A stretch of DNA of 20,994 nucleotides from CAZTKP01 sp964614215 (GTDB taxonomy: Bacteria; UBP6; UBA1177): positions 1 to 20,994 of the forward strand of contig CAZTKP010000034.1 in NCBI GenBank assembly GCA_964614215.1, in the 5' to 3' direction. Shown here piece after piece: positions 14,587-20,994 of the stretch (within the stretch, counting starts at the first letter, position 1; every line of letters begins with the position of its first letter). The translations under genes and the position numbers were made by a program. Under the pieces are notes generated by a model. It made no database searches. It was not told the origin of the DNA and saw only the letters and a list, made by a program, of their open reading frames with translations.

Positions 14587-15627
14587 ATGATTAAAATTGA
14601 CAACTTACTATCAGTTTTCACAAGCGATATCGCTATAGATCTCGGAACTGCAAACACTCTGATCTACGTCAAGGGAGAAGGAATCGTTGCAAACGAACCT
14701 TCCGTTGTCGCAGTTCAGGAAAAGGATTCCAGGGGGACAAAGTCTGTCCGGGCCGTCGGTCTTGAGGCCAAGGAAATGATCGGAAAGGCTCCTGTGAACA
14801 TAAGTGTTATCAGACCGCTTAAAGATGGTGTTATCGCCGATTTCGAAGTGGCACATCAGATGCTGAGATACTTTATCAAACATGCCTACAAAAAAGGCAG
14901 TTTCATAAAACCGAGGATCGCTATCGGTGTTCCTTACGGTATCACGGAAGTTGAGAAAAGAACCGTTAAAGAAGCCGCTCTGGGAGCCGGTGCACGAGAA
15001 GTTTTCCTCATTGAGCAGCCAATGGCCGCGGCTGTCGGAGCAAACCTGCCTGTCACTGAACCTACCGGAAACATGATCGTTGATATCGGCGGCGGAACCA
15101 CAGAAGTTGCCGTCATCTCTCTTGCCGGGATCGTCTATTCTAAATCCATTAAGTCTGCAGGAGATAAAATGGATGAGGGGATCATTGACTACATTAAGAA
15201 AAAGTATAATCTTGCCATCGGCGAAAGAATGGCAGAGCAGATAAAATGGACAATAGGAAACGCCTATCCTGACGAAACGAAGGAGTTCATGGAAGTTAAG
15301 GGACTTGACCTTGTGGCCGGTGTTCCCAAAACTATCGAGATCAATTCCGACGAGATCAGGGAAAGTCTTGAAGAAACTGTGAAAGCTATTGTTTCAGCAG
15401 TCAAGACCGTTCTTGAGAACACTCCTCCGGAACTGGCGGCGGACATCGTTGACAAGGGAATCGTCCTCGCAGGCGGAGGGGCTCTTCTGAAAAACCTCGA
15501 CATTCTGCTTAGAGAGGAGACGAACCTTCCTGTGATAATAGCCGAAAACCCTCTGATCTCCGTTGTTATGGGGACAGGAAAGATCCTAGAGAACATTTCA
15601 CTTTTAAGAACTATTTCACTTACCTGA
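14587..15627 (+). CDS. mreB: Rod-shape determining actin homologue MreB
   Basis: MreB forms membrane-associated ATP-dependent filaments that place the cell-wall elongation machinery. The 346-residue protein shows the actin-fold nucleotide motifs: phosphate 1 loop DLGTANTLIYVKGEGIV from Asp18, phosphate 2 loop MIVDIGGGTTEVAVISL with Asp166, and the C-terminal GIVLAGGGALLKNLD adenosine motif. RPLKDGVIADFEVA, IAIGVPYGITEVEKR and EQPMAAAVGA are also diagnostic. The length is standard. The ATG at 14587 follows AAGGA at 8 nt. It is the first of five elongasome genes and has its own near-consensus promoter just upstream. A rod or elongated cell shape is implied. The amino terminus has an extra short MIKIDNLLSVFTS stretch that could be the membrane-binding helix. 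Confidence 0.98.
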   Translation: MIKIDNLLSVFTSDIAIDLGTANTLIYVKGEGIVANEPSVVAVQEKDSRGTKSVRAVGLEAKEMIGKAPVNISVIRPLKDGVIADFEVAHQMLRYFIKHAYKKGSFIKPRIAIGVPYGITEVEKRTVKEAALGAGAREVFLIEQPMAAAVGANLPVTEPTGNMIVDIGGGTTEVAVISLAGIVYSKSIKSAGDKMDEGIIDYIKKKYNLAIGERMAEQIKWTIGNAYPDETKEFMEVKGLDLVAGVPKTIEINSDEIRESLEETVKAIVSAVKTVLENTPPELAADIVDKGIVLAGGGALLKNLDILLREETNLPVIIAENPLISVVMGTGKILENISLLRTISLT

Positions 15628-15628
15628 T

Positions 15629-16456
15629 TTGAACAGAAAAAAGCTGTTCCTATACATAGCCCTGCTATCAGTTATTCTTGTTTCAGTTCTTCCATTCTTT
15701 ATACTCGAATTTGATCTCAGACTCCCCTTAATTGACGATATAAAATCAGCTACTGACAAAAAGATCTCCAGCATTAAAGAATCTTTCGACATCGTCAAGG
15801 ACCTCAAATCGGTCGGAGTAGAGAACCTTCGTCTCAGAAAGGAAGTTGCAAAACTTAAAGTTCAGCTCCTGATGAACGAAGCTATTAAAAGAGAGAACGA
15901 GGAGTTGTCCAAACTGCTCAAACTAAAGGACAGCTACAGCAAATACACTATCATACCTGCCAAGATACTCACCTATTCGGATATGAATCCCAACAGGATC
16001 GTTATCAGTTATCCTGAAGAATATTCAAAACTTATGGCAGAGAAAGCTACGGTTGTCTCAAGCATGGGGCTTGTCGGTCTGGTGTCATCTTTCCACAGTT
16101 CAAGGGCCGAGGTCGAACTGATAACTTCAAAGCAGTTCACCGTTCCTGCTGTTCTCGAGAACAGAGAAGAGTGTACGGCTATTCTCAAAGGTAACGGACA
16201 GTCTCTTTCGATCCTGTTCCTTGACAAGGTCTGTAACACGCCTCCTTCAGACGGAAAAAAACTCCTCAGCGCAAATCTGAGCGAGAACTACAGCATACCC
16301 TACATTCCCATCGGAATAATCAGCAACCTGAAAAAAGACCAGGGCAATATCATGTTTCTTAAAGGAGAGGCGATCCCTCTTTTTAAAAAGGGAAAGCTTA
16401 ATCATATTTTTGTAATTGTAGGAGCGAATTTCGAAGATGAGAAGGCTCTCTTTTAA
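15629..16456 (+). CDS. mreC: Rod-shape determining protein MreC
   Basis: MreC links the cytoplasmic MreB filaments to the periplasmic wall synthases and activates PBP2. The 275-residue protein has one N-terminal membrane helix (about 6-26), a coiled coil (about 46-104, from ISSIKESFDIVKDLK to ENEELSKLLKLKD) and the double beta-barrel domain. In that domain IIPAKILTYSDMNPNRIVI, VVSSMGLVGLVSS and SSRAEVELITS are typical. The only reasonable start is TTG at 15629, two bases after the mreB stop: the membrane helix follows at once and no ATG occurs until far inside. There is no clear ribosome site, so translation is probably coupled to mreB. The end overlaps mreD by 20 bp. Confidence 0.93.
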   Translation: MNRKKLFLYIALLSVILVSVLPFFILEFDLRLPLIDDIKSATDKKISSIKESFDIVKDLKSVGVENLRLRKEVAKLKVQLLMNEAIKRENEELSKLLKLKDSYSKYTIIPAKILTYSDMNPNRIVISYPEEYSKLMAEKATVVSSMGLVGLVSSFHSSRAEVELITSKQFTVPAVLENREECTAILKGNGQSLSILFLDKVCNTPPSDGKKLLSANLSENYSIPYIPIGIISNLKKDQGNIMFLKGEAIPLFKKGKLNHIFVIVGANFEDEKALF

Positions 16457-16931
16457 ATTTCTGTTTTTAACACTTCTTATCTTTTCAGCCTTTACGCTCG
16501 TGCTGTATCTTTTTGACATCCCCGGATTCTATTTTCCTCATATTCCCATAACTTTCACAATACTTTACACGGAAAAAAATATCAGAAAACGATTAGCGCT
16601 GATGATCCTCGCCTTTATTCTGTACTCTCAGGCAGGTTCCCCAATTCCTTTCTTTTTCATGGCTGTTGTTTTTATCCAGATATACTTTTTCACTCAGACA
16701 TTCTTTTCAATAACAGCTTTTGATCTTACGCTCACGGCTCTACTTAACTCTTTTCTCATCATGCTTGTCATCAACTTCAACCGGTTTCTTTATTTCCACA
16801 CTTTTACTGGGGATTTCAACTTTTTCATACTACTTGCACCAACATTTTCATCCTGGCTGTTCCTTGTCCTCATTTTTATTTTCTTTAAGCCTCAGATCGA
16901 CAGACTGTTCATTAAGGATTCCTGGTTATGA
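16437..16931 (+). CDS. mreD: Rod-shape determining membrane protein MreD
   Basis: This 164-residue, very hydrophobic, Phe-rich inner-membrane protein has about five predicted helices. MreD is weakly conserved and is recognised mainly by size, hydrophobicity and position between mreC and PBP2; it is an elongasome partner of unclear biochemical role. Local features are SQAGSPIPFFFMAVVF and LAPTFSSWLFLVLIF. The ATG at 16437 lies within the end of mreC (20 bp overlap), with AGGAG about 11 bases before it. Its stop overlaps the PBP2 start by 4 bp (ATGA). The identity rests on context as much as on sequence. Confidence 0.85.
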   Translation: MRRLSFKFLFLTLLIFSAFTLVLYLFDIPGFYFPHIPITFTILYTEKNIRKRLALMILAFILYSQAGSPIPFFFMAVVFIQIYFFTQTFFSITAFDLTLTALLNSFLIMLVINFNRFLYFHTFTGDFNFFILLAPTFSSWLFLVLIFIFFKPQIDRLFIKDSWL

Positions 16932-18805
16932 GGATCCTGAATCAGACCGAAGAGGTAAAAAATATCTTTCTGAGAACCCGCAAACTTGTCTGGGTCATAA
17001 TGTTTTCATTCTTCCTTCTCTTCGGAAGAGTTTTCTATCTTCAGGTGGTCAAAGGAAACGACCTTACTGAAAAATCAAGGGATAACTTCATTCTCAGCGA
17101 AAAGATCTTTCCGGCAAGAGGAGATATCCTGAGCTACGATGACCAGCTTCTCGCAACGACACAGCCTTCTTTCAAGATATCTATCGTCCCGCTGTTCTTT
17201 GCAGAAAAGGAAATGATGTCCGAACAGATAGACAGGATCAGTTCTGTGCTTGAACTCAACAAAAACGAAGCTGCAAGGCTCAGAAAGAACATGGATGAAT
17301 GTTACGGCAGGTGCAAATACATGCCCATGCTTGTGAAAGACGAGATTCCTAGAAAAAGAATATTCAAATATTCAAGCTACTTATCAAATTTCCCCGGAAC
17401 GATAATATCCTCTTCATACAAAAGACTGTTCCCTCTTGGAGAAACAGCATCCCACATCACAGGCTATGTATCAAAGATCAACTATCGGGAACTGGAACAG
17501 TTCACTGATTACGATCCGGAGGATTTCACAGGAAAGACCGGTCTTGAAAAGGAGTATGAAAAAGAACTTCATGGTCAATACGGTGAAACTTTCCATGTAA
17601 TAGATCACATGGGGAGAAAGATCGAACTTCCTGAAAATGTAAATGCGGACATACCCCTTTCCAAAGAGGCCGTGAAAGGAAAAGATCTGCGGACTACAAT
17701 TCTTTCCTACGTCCAGAAAACCGCGGCGACAGCCTTCGGCGAGAGAGCCGGAGCCACACTGCTTATGGAAATAAAGACGGGAAGGGTACTCGCCATGTAT
17801 TCAAGTCCTTCTTACGATGCCAACCTTCTTTCAAGAAAAAGGATACCCGCAAAAATATGGAGAGAGTACAGCCAGAGCATTCTCAAGCCGCTTATAAACA
17901 AAGCTATCAGACAAACCTATTTCCCCGGATCGACCTTCAAGGTGATTCCCGCTCTTGCAGGACTTCACTACGGAGCAATAACTCCTAAGTCGACCTTTCT
18001 CTGTCAGGGTTGTCTATATTTCGGAACAGACACTAAATGCTGCTGGAACAGAGGCGGGCACGGGCATGTCAACCTTCGGAGATCACTGAAGGAAAGCTGC
18101 GACATTTATTACTACTACCTCTCTCAGGAACTTGGTCTTGAAAAGATGACACATTTTTCCTCACTTTTCGGCATCGGACTTGAGACCGGGATCGATCTGC
18201 CGTGGGAAAACAGCGGTATTCTGCCTGACAGGGCGTGGTTCAGCTACAACTACCCCGGAATGAGAGTCCACAGAGGAATTCTGATGAACCTTTCCATTGG
18301 ACAGGGCGATATCAGAATGACCCCTCTTCAGCTTGCCGTTGCGTATGCAGCCATAGCTAACGACGGCATTATCGTGCAGCCCAGGATTGTTGAGGAACTG
18401 ATCAGTCCTGACGGAAAGATCGAAAAGATCAATAGTAAGACCGTGAGAGTGCTTGATATTGACAAAAAGCATCTCAAAACGGTAAGAAAAGCTCTCTGGA
18501 GCGTTACCAATGAACCTGGAGGAACTGCTTTCTATCATGCAGACAGAACAATTCCCGATGCCGCGGGAAAGACCGGAACAAGCCAGGTCATTTCAAACGT
18601 TGCAAGAAAAAAGATCGACTATTCAGAAGAGGAAAGAAGATTCCTTACTCAGGATGACGCCCTTTTTGCAGCTTTTTTCCCTTATGACGATCCTCAGGTT
18701 GTCGCAGTGGCAATTGTCGAGAACGGCGGACATGGCGGAAGCGTTGCCGCGCCTATCGTTTACAAGCTTTTAAAATCCTATCACTTTAAAAAGGCTCTGG
18801 AATGA
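16928..18805 (+). CDS. mrdA: Penicillin-binding protein 2 (elongation transpeptidase)
   Basis: PBP2 cross-links new peptidoglycan during side-wall growth and works with RodA. The 625-residue protein has an N-terminal membrane helix (about 18-38), a pedestal/dimerisation region (NFPGTIISSSYKRLFPLGETASHITGYV region, then TGKTGLEKEYEKEL) and the transpeptidase domain. Catalytic motifs: SxxK as STFK with Ser335 and Lys338, SxN-equivalent SCD at 390-392, and KTG at 548-550 in AGKTGTSQV. Between the first two lies a Cys/His cluster (Cys359, Cys362, Cys371, Cys372, His378, His380, Cys391). PBP2 enzymes of Gram-negatives are known to hold a structural zinc in this area, so the cluster is a likely zinc site here. 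The ATG overlaps the mreD stop by 4 bp and the end overlaps rodA by 4 bp. Confidence 0.97.
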   Translation: MRILNQTEEVKNIFLRTRKLVWVIMFSFFLLFGRVFYLQVVKGNDLTEKSRDNFILSEKIFPARGDILSYDDQLLATTQPSFKISIVPLFFAEKEMMSEQIDRISSVLELNKNEAARLRKNMDECYGRCKYMPMLVKDEIPRKRIFKYSSYLSNFPGTIISSSYKRLFPLGETASHITGYVSKINYRELEQFTDYDPEDFTGKTGLEKEYEKELHGQYGETFHVIDHMGRKIELPENVNADIPLSKEAVKGKDLRTTILSYVQKTAATAFGERAGATLLMEIKTGRVLAMYSSPSYDANLLSRKRIPAKIWREYSQSILKPLINKAIRQTYFPGSTFKVIPALAGLHYGAITPKSTFLCQGCLYFGTDTKCCWNRGGHGHVNLRRSLKESCDIYYYYLSQELGLEKMTHFSSLFGIGLETGIDLPWENSGILPDRAWFSYNYPGMRVHRGILMNLSIGQGDIRMTPLQLAVAYAAIANDGIIVQPRIVEELISPDGKIEKINSKTVRVLDIDKKHLKTVRKALWSVTNEPGGTAFYHADRTIPDAAGKTGTSQVISNVARKKIDYSEEERRFLTQDDALFAAFFPYDDPQVVAVAIVENGGHGGSVAAPIVYKLLKSYHFKKALE

Positions 18806-19899
18806 TAAACAAAAAGAAATTCGACATGGGACTTATAATCCCGCTTCTTACTCTTATCTTTCTGGGATTACTTTCACTAAGCAGCGCCACAAGCCATAAC
18901 CCGTTCAAATTTCACGTTCAGATAGTCTGGGTCATTCTATGCATAGGAGTTTTCATTTTCACTACGTTCAGCGATATCAGAGCGTGGGAAAGACTTGCAA
19001 TCCCGATGTACTTTGCAAATGTTGTACTACTGGCCCTTGTTCTTGTGATCGGGAAACGCATCGGCGGAGCGCAGAGGTGGCTCGACCTGGGGTTCATGAA
19101 CTTTCAGGTCAGCGAGCTCACAAAAATAGCCGTCATTCTTTTTATTTCCTACAGACTGAACATGAAACCTACTATGGAGGACGGGTACAACCTTTTTGAT
19201 ATATTGCCGGAATTCCTGGCAATTTTACTGCCTGTTCTGTTAATTTACTACGAACCTGATCTGGGAACCAGTCTTCTAATTGGATTTGTCTCTTTCGTGA
19301 TGATAATCTCGACAAAGATCAACAGAAAATGGCTGACGGGACTGATCATATTCGTAATAGTGGCAACACCTGTTCTCTGGCAGTTCGGATTAAAAGAATA
19401 CCAGAAAAAACGAGTGGTTGCACTTGCCACGATGCTCTGGTCGGACAGCTCTGAGCTAAGTCTGACATCACAGTACCATACGAATCAGTCAATAATTGCG
19501 ATCGGCAGCGGCAAACTGCACGGCAAAGGGTATAAAAAAGGAACTCAGAATCTGCTCAGGTTTATTCCCGAACACCATACAGACTTCATTTTTTCGGTCT
19601 ATGCAGAAGAATTCGGATTTTTCGGAGTTTCGCTCCTATTTCTGCTCTACATGTTCCTGCTTATAAAAATACTCAATATCATCAGTAGAGTTAAGGACAA
19701 GTTCTCCGGGTTGATACTCGTGGGAACTGTCGCTGTGATCTGGCTTCAGGTTTTCATAAATATCGGCATGGTCATGGGAATGCTTCCAGTTGTCGGCATT
19801 CCTCTTCCCTTCTTCTCATACGGCGGAAGCTCACTTCTTTTTAACACGATAATACTTGGACTCGTCCACAACATAAGCATTAACAGCAAGTACTCATAG
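18802..19899 (+). CDS. rodA: Peptidoglycan glycosyltransferase RodA (SEDS)
   Basis: RodA polymerises lipid II into glycan strands in the elongasome, paired with PBP2. The 365-residue protein is polytopic with about ten hydrophobic segments. SEDS motifs visible: GGAQRWLDLGFMNFQVSELTK, YEPDLGTSLLIG, SIIAIGSGKLHGKGYKKG, RFIPEHHTDFIFSVYAEEFG with Asp261 of HTDF (the essential loop aspartate of the family), and PVVGIPLPFFSYGGSS near the C-terminus. The block usually read as QPSEL in RodA/FtsW is QVSEL here, a minor deviation. The start ATG overlaps mrdA by 4 bp (ATGA), and the gene ends 1 bp before the next gene. PBP2 directly before it distinguishes it from FtsW. Confidence 0.97.
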   Translation: MINKKKFDMGLIIPLLTLIFLGLLSLSSATSHNPFKFHVQIVWVILCIGVFIFTTFSDIRAWERLAIPMYFANVVLLALVLVIGKRIGGAQRWLDLGFMNFQVSELTKIAVILFISYRLNMKPTMEDGYNLFDILPEFLAILLPVLLIYYEPDLGTSLLIGFVSFVMIISTKINRKWLTGLIIFVIVATPVLWQFGLKEYQKKRVVALATMLWSDSSELSLTSQYHTNQSIIAIGSGKLHGKGYKKGTQNLLRFIPEHHTDFIFSVYAEEFGFFGVSLLFLLYMFLLIKILNIISRVKDKFSGLILVGTVAVIWLQVFINIGMVMGMLPVVGIPLPFFSYGGSSLLFNTIILGLVHNISINSKYS

Positions 19900-19900
19900 G

Positions 19901-20860
19901 ATGAAAAAGAACTGGTTTCTAATAGCTAACCCTTCTGCGGGAGGATTTAAAGTTCGTAAGGATTTCTCTGAGATTGCCAGACTTCTCACAAAAAACGGAA
20001 TAATCTTCAATAAGAACTTCTCAAAAAAACGTCTTCATGCCCTTTCTCTTGCTCAGAAAGCTATTGAGAATGGATTTACAGATTTTATTGCAGTTGGAGG
20101 AGATGGAACTGTAAATGAAGTGGTGAACGGAATGCTCAGATCCCCCAATCCTGAAAAACTTACTCTCGCTGTCATACCTGTAGGCACAGGAAACGACTGG
20201 GGACGCTCTGTCGGCATTACGAATATCTATGAACAGGCAGTAAAAGCAATAAAGAAAAGTACTTATATAACACAGGATGTCTGCAGAACTGCGTATCACA
20301 CAGATGAAGGTGTCCACGAGCGTTTTTTCATAAATGTTGCAGGAAGCGGTTACGATGCGGAAGTACTCTTTAAAACTGAAAAGATGAAAAAAGCCGGAAA
20401 AACAGGAAAATGGCTGTATTTCAGAAATATCTTCACTTCACTTTTTTCATATAGACCGGCCGATACCACCGTAACTGTTGACGGGAAAGAGGTCATTAAC
20501 GAAAAAATGCTCTCTTTAAATGTCGGGATCGGAAAGTACAACGGCGGAGGTCTCATGCAGGTTCCCCATGCGGTACTTGACGATGGGGAGCTTGCTCTTA
20601 CATTCATTGGAAATATTGGAAAAACAGGAATCCTTAAGCATTCTTCAAAACTTAAAAAAGGCACTATCGGAGAAGTTTCAGGAGTTCAGCTTATCAAAGG
20701 AAAGAGAATTGAAATATCAAGCCCTGAAAAACTACTTTTTGAAGCAGATGGAGAAGCTCTCGGTCACACTCCGCTCAGTTTTGAAGTTGTGCCTGGAGCT
20801 TTGAAAGTTGTATGCGGGGAAATGCCCGGGCCTACGACTTCGTCTCCAACCACGGGCTGA
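19901..20860 (+). CDS. Diacylglycerol/lipid kinase family protein
   Basis: This 319-residue protein of the DagK/YegS/sphingosine kinase-like family is expected to phosphorylate a lipid alcohol (often diacylglycerol) with ATP at the membrane. Seen: IANPSAGG at residues about 8-15, the nucleotide loop FIAVGGDGTVNEVVNG with Gly66-Gly67-Asp68-Gly69-Thr70, VIPVGTGNDWGRSVGI, FINVAGSGYDAEVLF, SLNVGIGKYNGGGLMQVPHAV, DDGELALTFIG and LLFEADGEALGHTPLSFEVVPGALKV. All are family-typical. The ATG is one base after the rodA stop, so it belongs to the mre operon. A function in recycling diacylglycerol released by envelope synthesis is plausible. The lipid substrate cannot be told from sequence. The short tail PGPTTSSPTTG is low complexity. 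Confidence 0.93.
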   Translation: MKKNWFLIANPSAGGFKVRKDFSEIARLLTKNGIIFNKNFSKKRLHALSLAQKAIENGFTDFIAVGGDGTVNEVVNGMLRSPNPEKLTLAVIPVGTGNDWGRSVGITNIYEQAVKAIKKSTYITQDVCRTAYHTDEGVHERFFINVAGSGYDAEVLFKTEKMKKAGKTGKWLYFRNIFTSLFSYRPADTTVTVDGKEVINEKMLSLNVGIGKYNGGGLMQVPHAVLDDGELALTFIGNIGKTGILKHSSKLKKGTIGEVSGVQLIKGKRIEISSPEKLLFEADGEALGHTPLSFEVVPGALKVVCGEMPGPTTSSPTTG

Positions 20861-20866
20861 GTAAGC

Positions 20867-20883
20867 ACCGTCCTTCAGACGGT
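20867..20883 (+). terminator. Stem-loop after the lipid kinase gene; weak terminator
   Basis: ACCGTC (20867-20872), loop CTTCA and GACGGT (20878-20883) form a perfect 6-bp stem six bases after the stop codon at 20858-20860. Only TT and then GACC follow, so the U-run expected of an intrinsic terminator is missing. It may be a weak or non-canonical terminator, or simply a hairpin. Confidence 0.3.
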
Positions 20884-20885
20884 TT

Positions 20886-20989
20886 GACCTCTTCCTCACT
20901 CCTTCTCCTAAAGGAAAAGGAAGCAATTTCAATTTGAAAATATCGGTTTTAAGTCCCTTGCCTTTAGGTAAGGGATTTAGGGAAAGGTC
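20886..20989. repeat. Inverted pair of intergenic palindromic repeats (PFPLGEG type)
   Basis: Arm 1 (20886-20922, GACCTCTTCCTCACTCCTTC then TCCTAAAGGAAAAGGAA) and the reverse complement of arm 2 (20951-20989, GACCTTTCCCTAAATCCCTT then ACCTAAAGGCAAGGGA) are clearly related. Each arm holds a hairpin: CCTTCTCC-TAAA-GGAAAAGG in arm 1 and CCCTTGCC-TTTA-GGTAAGGG in arm 2. Midway is a third palindrome, TTTCAA-T-TTGAAA (20927-20939). Read on the minus strand, arm 1 gives the LPFPLGEGVRK-type peptide, a familiar spurious product of such repeats in many environmental genomes. The element may continue past the window edge. Confidence 0.6.
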
Positions 20990-20994
20990 TAAAG

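Noticed and set aside
20732..20932. Minus-strand 66-codon frame starting with KLLPFPLGEG.
   Set aside because: It begins in the palindromic repeat and runs antisense to the lipid kinase gene; the peptide is a known kind of spurious repeat translation.
1..20994. CRISPR array, tRNA, rRNA, integrase or transposase gene.
   Set aside because: No regularly spaced direct repeats, cloverleaf-like segment, rRNA motif or recombinase motif was seen on either strand.

Overview
The window looks like a chromosomal piece of a low-to-moderate GC, diderm (Gram-negative type), probably anaerobic and fermentative bacterium. Support comes from two lipoprotein-type signal peptides, sigma-54, a complete elongasome operon (mreB-mreC-mreD-mrdA-rodA) and a phosphate butyryltransferase/butyrate kinase pair. 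The order rpoN-ptsN-hprK-EIIA(Man)-HPr-EI recalls the regulatory PTS clusters of deltaproteobacterial and related lineages. An Asp-rich, Cys-containing lipoprotein fits that picture too. The taxonomic placement is inference only; no rRNA or other marker in the window decides it.

Layout, left to right. Positions 1-130 (minus) hold the first 43 codons of a THUMP-type rRNA methyltransferase. Positions 216-1709 (minus) encode an Asp-rich lipoprotein of unknown role. Positions 1843-2703 (plus) hold an isolated, AT-rich RhuM-like gene with a PLD-like C-terminus, the best candidate for a recently acquired gene. Positions 2731-13930 form one tightly packed minus-strand array. In transcription order it reads rpoN, ptsN, hprK, EIIA-Man, ptsH, ptsI, ptb, buk, an unknown lipoprotein and ftsK. 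Gaps are at most 12 bp and most junctions overlap. A divergent control region (about 13931-14125) separates it from the plus-strand half. That half holds a 121-residue orphan gene, then mreB, mreC, mreD, mrdA, rodA and a diacylglycerol-kinase-family gene, all overlapping or within 1-2 bp after mreB. The right edge (20861-20994) holds a small hairpin and a pair of inverted, LPFPLGEG-type intergenic repeats.

How the genes may work together. The PTS proteins (EI, HPr with His15 and Ser46, HPr kinase, EIIA-Man, EIIA-Ntr) have no EIIB or EIIC here. They therefore read as a phosphorylation signalling chain rather than a sugar transporter. They are wired to sigma-54, to acyl-CoA/acyl-phosphate/ATP conversion (ptb-buk) and, by co-transcription, to chromosome segregation (ftsK). 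The divergent region contains a good -24/-12 sigma-54 promoter match facing the orphan gene and the mre operon. The mre operon also has a near-consensus housekeeping promoter of its own. Together these suggest a link between sigma-54/PTS signalling and cell-wall elongation, which is the most interesting hypothesis in the window. No stretch longer than 300 bases lacks a gene. No tRNA, rRNA, CRISPR array or transposase gene was seen.
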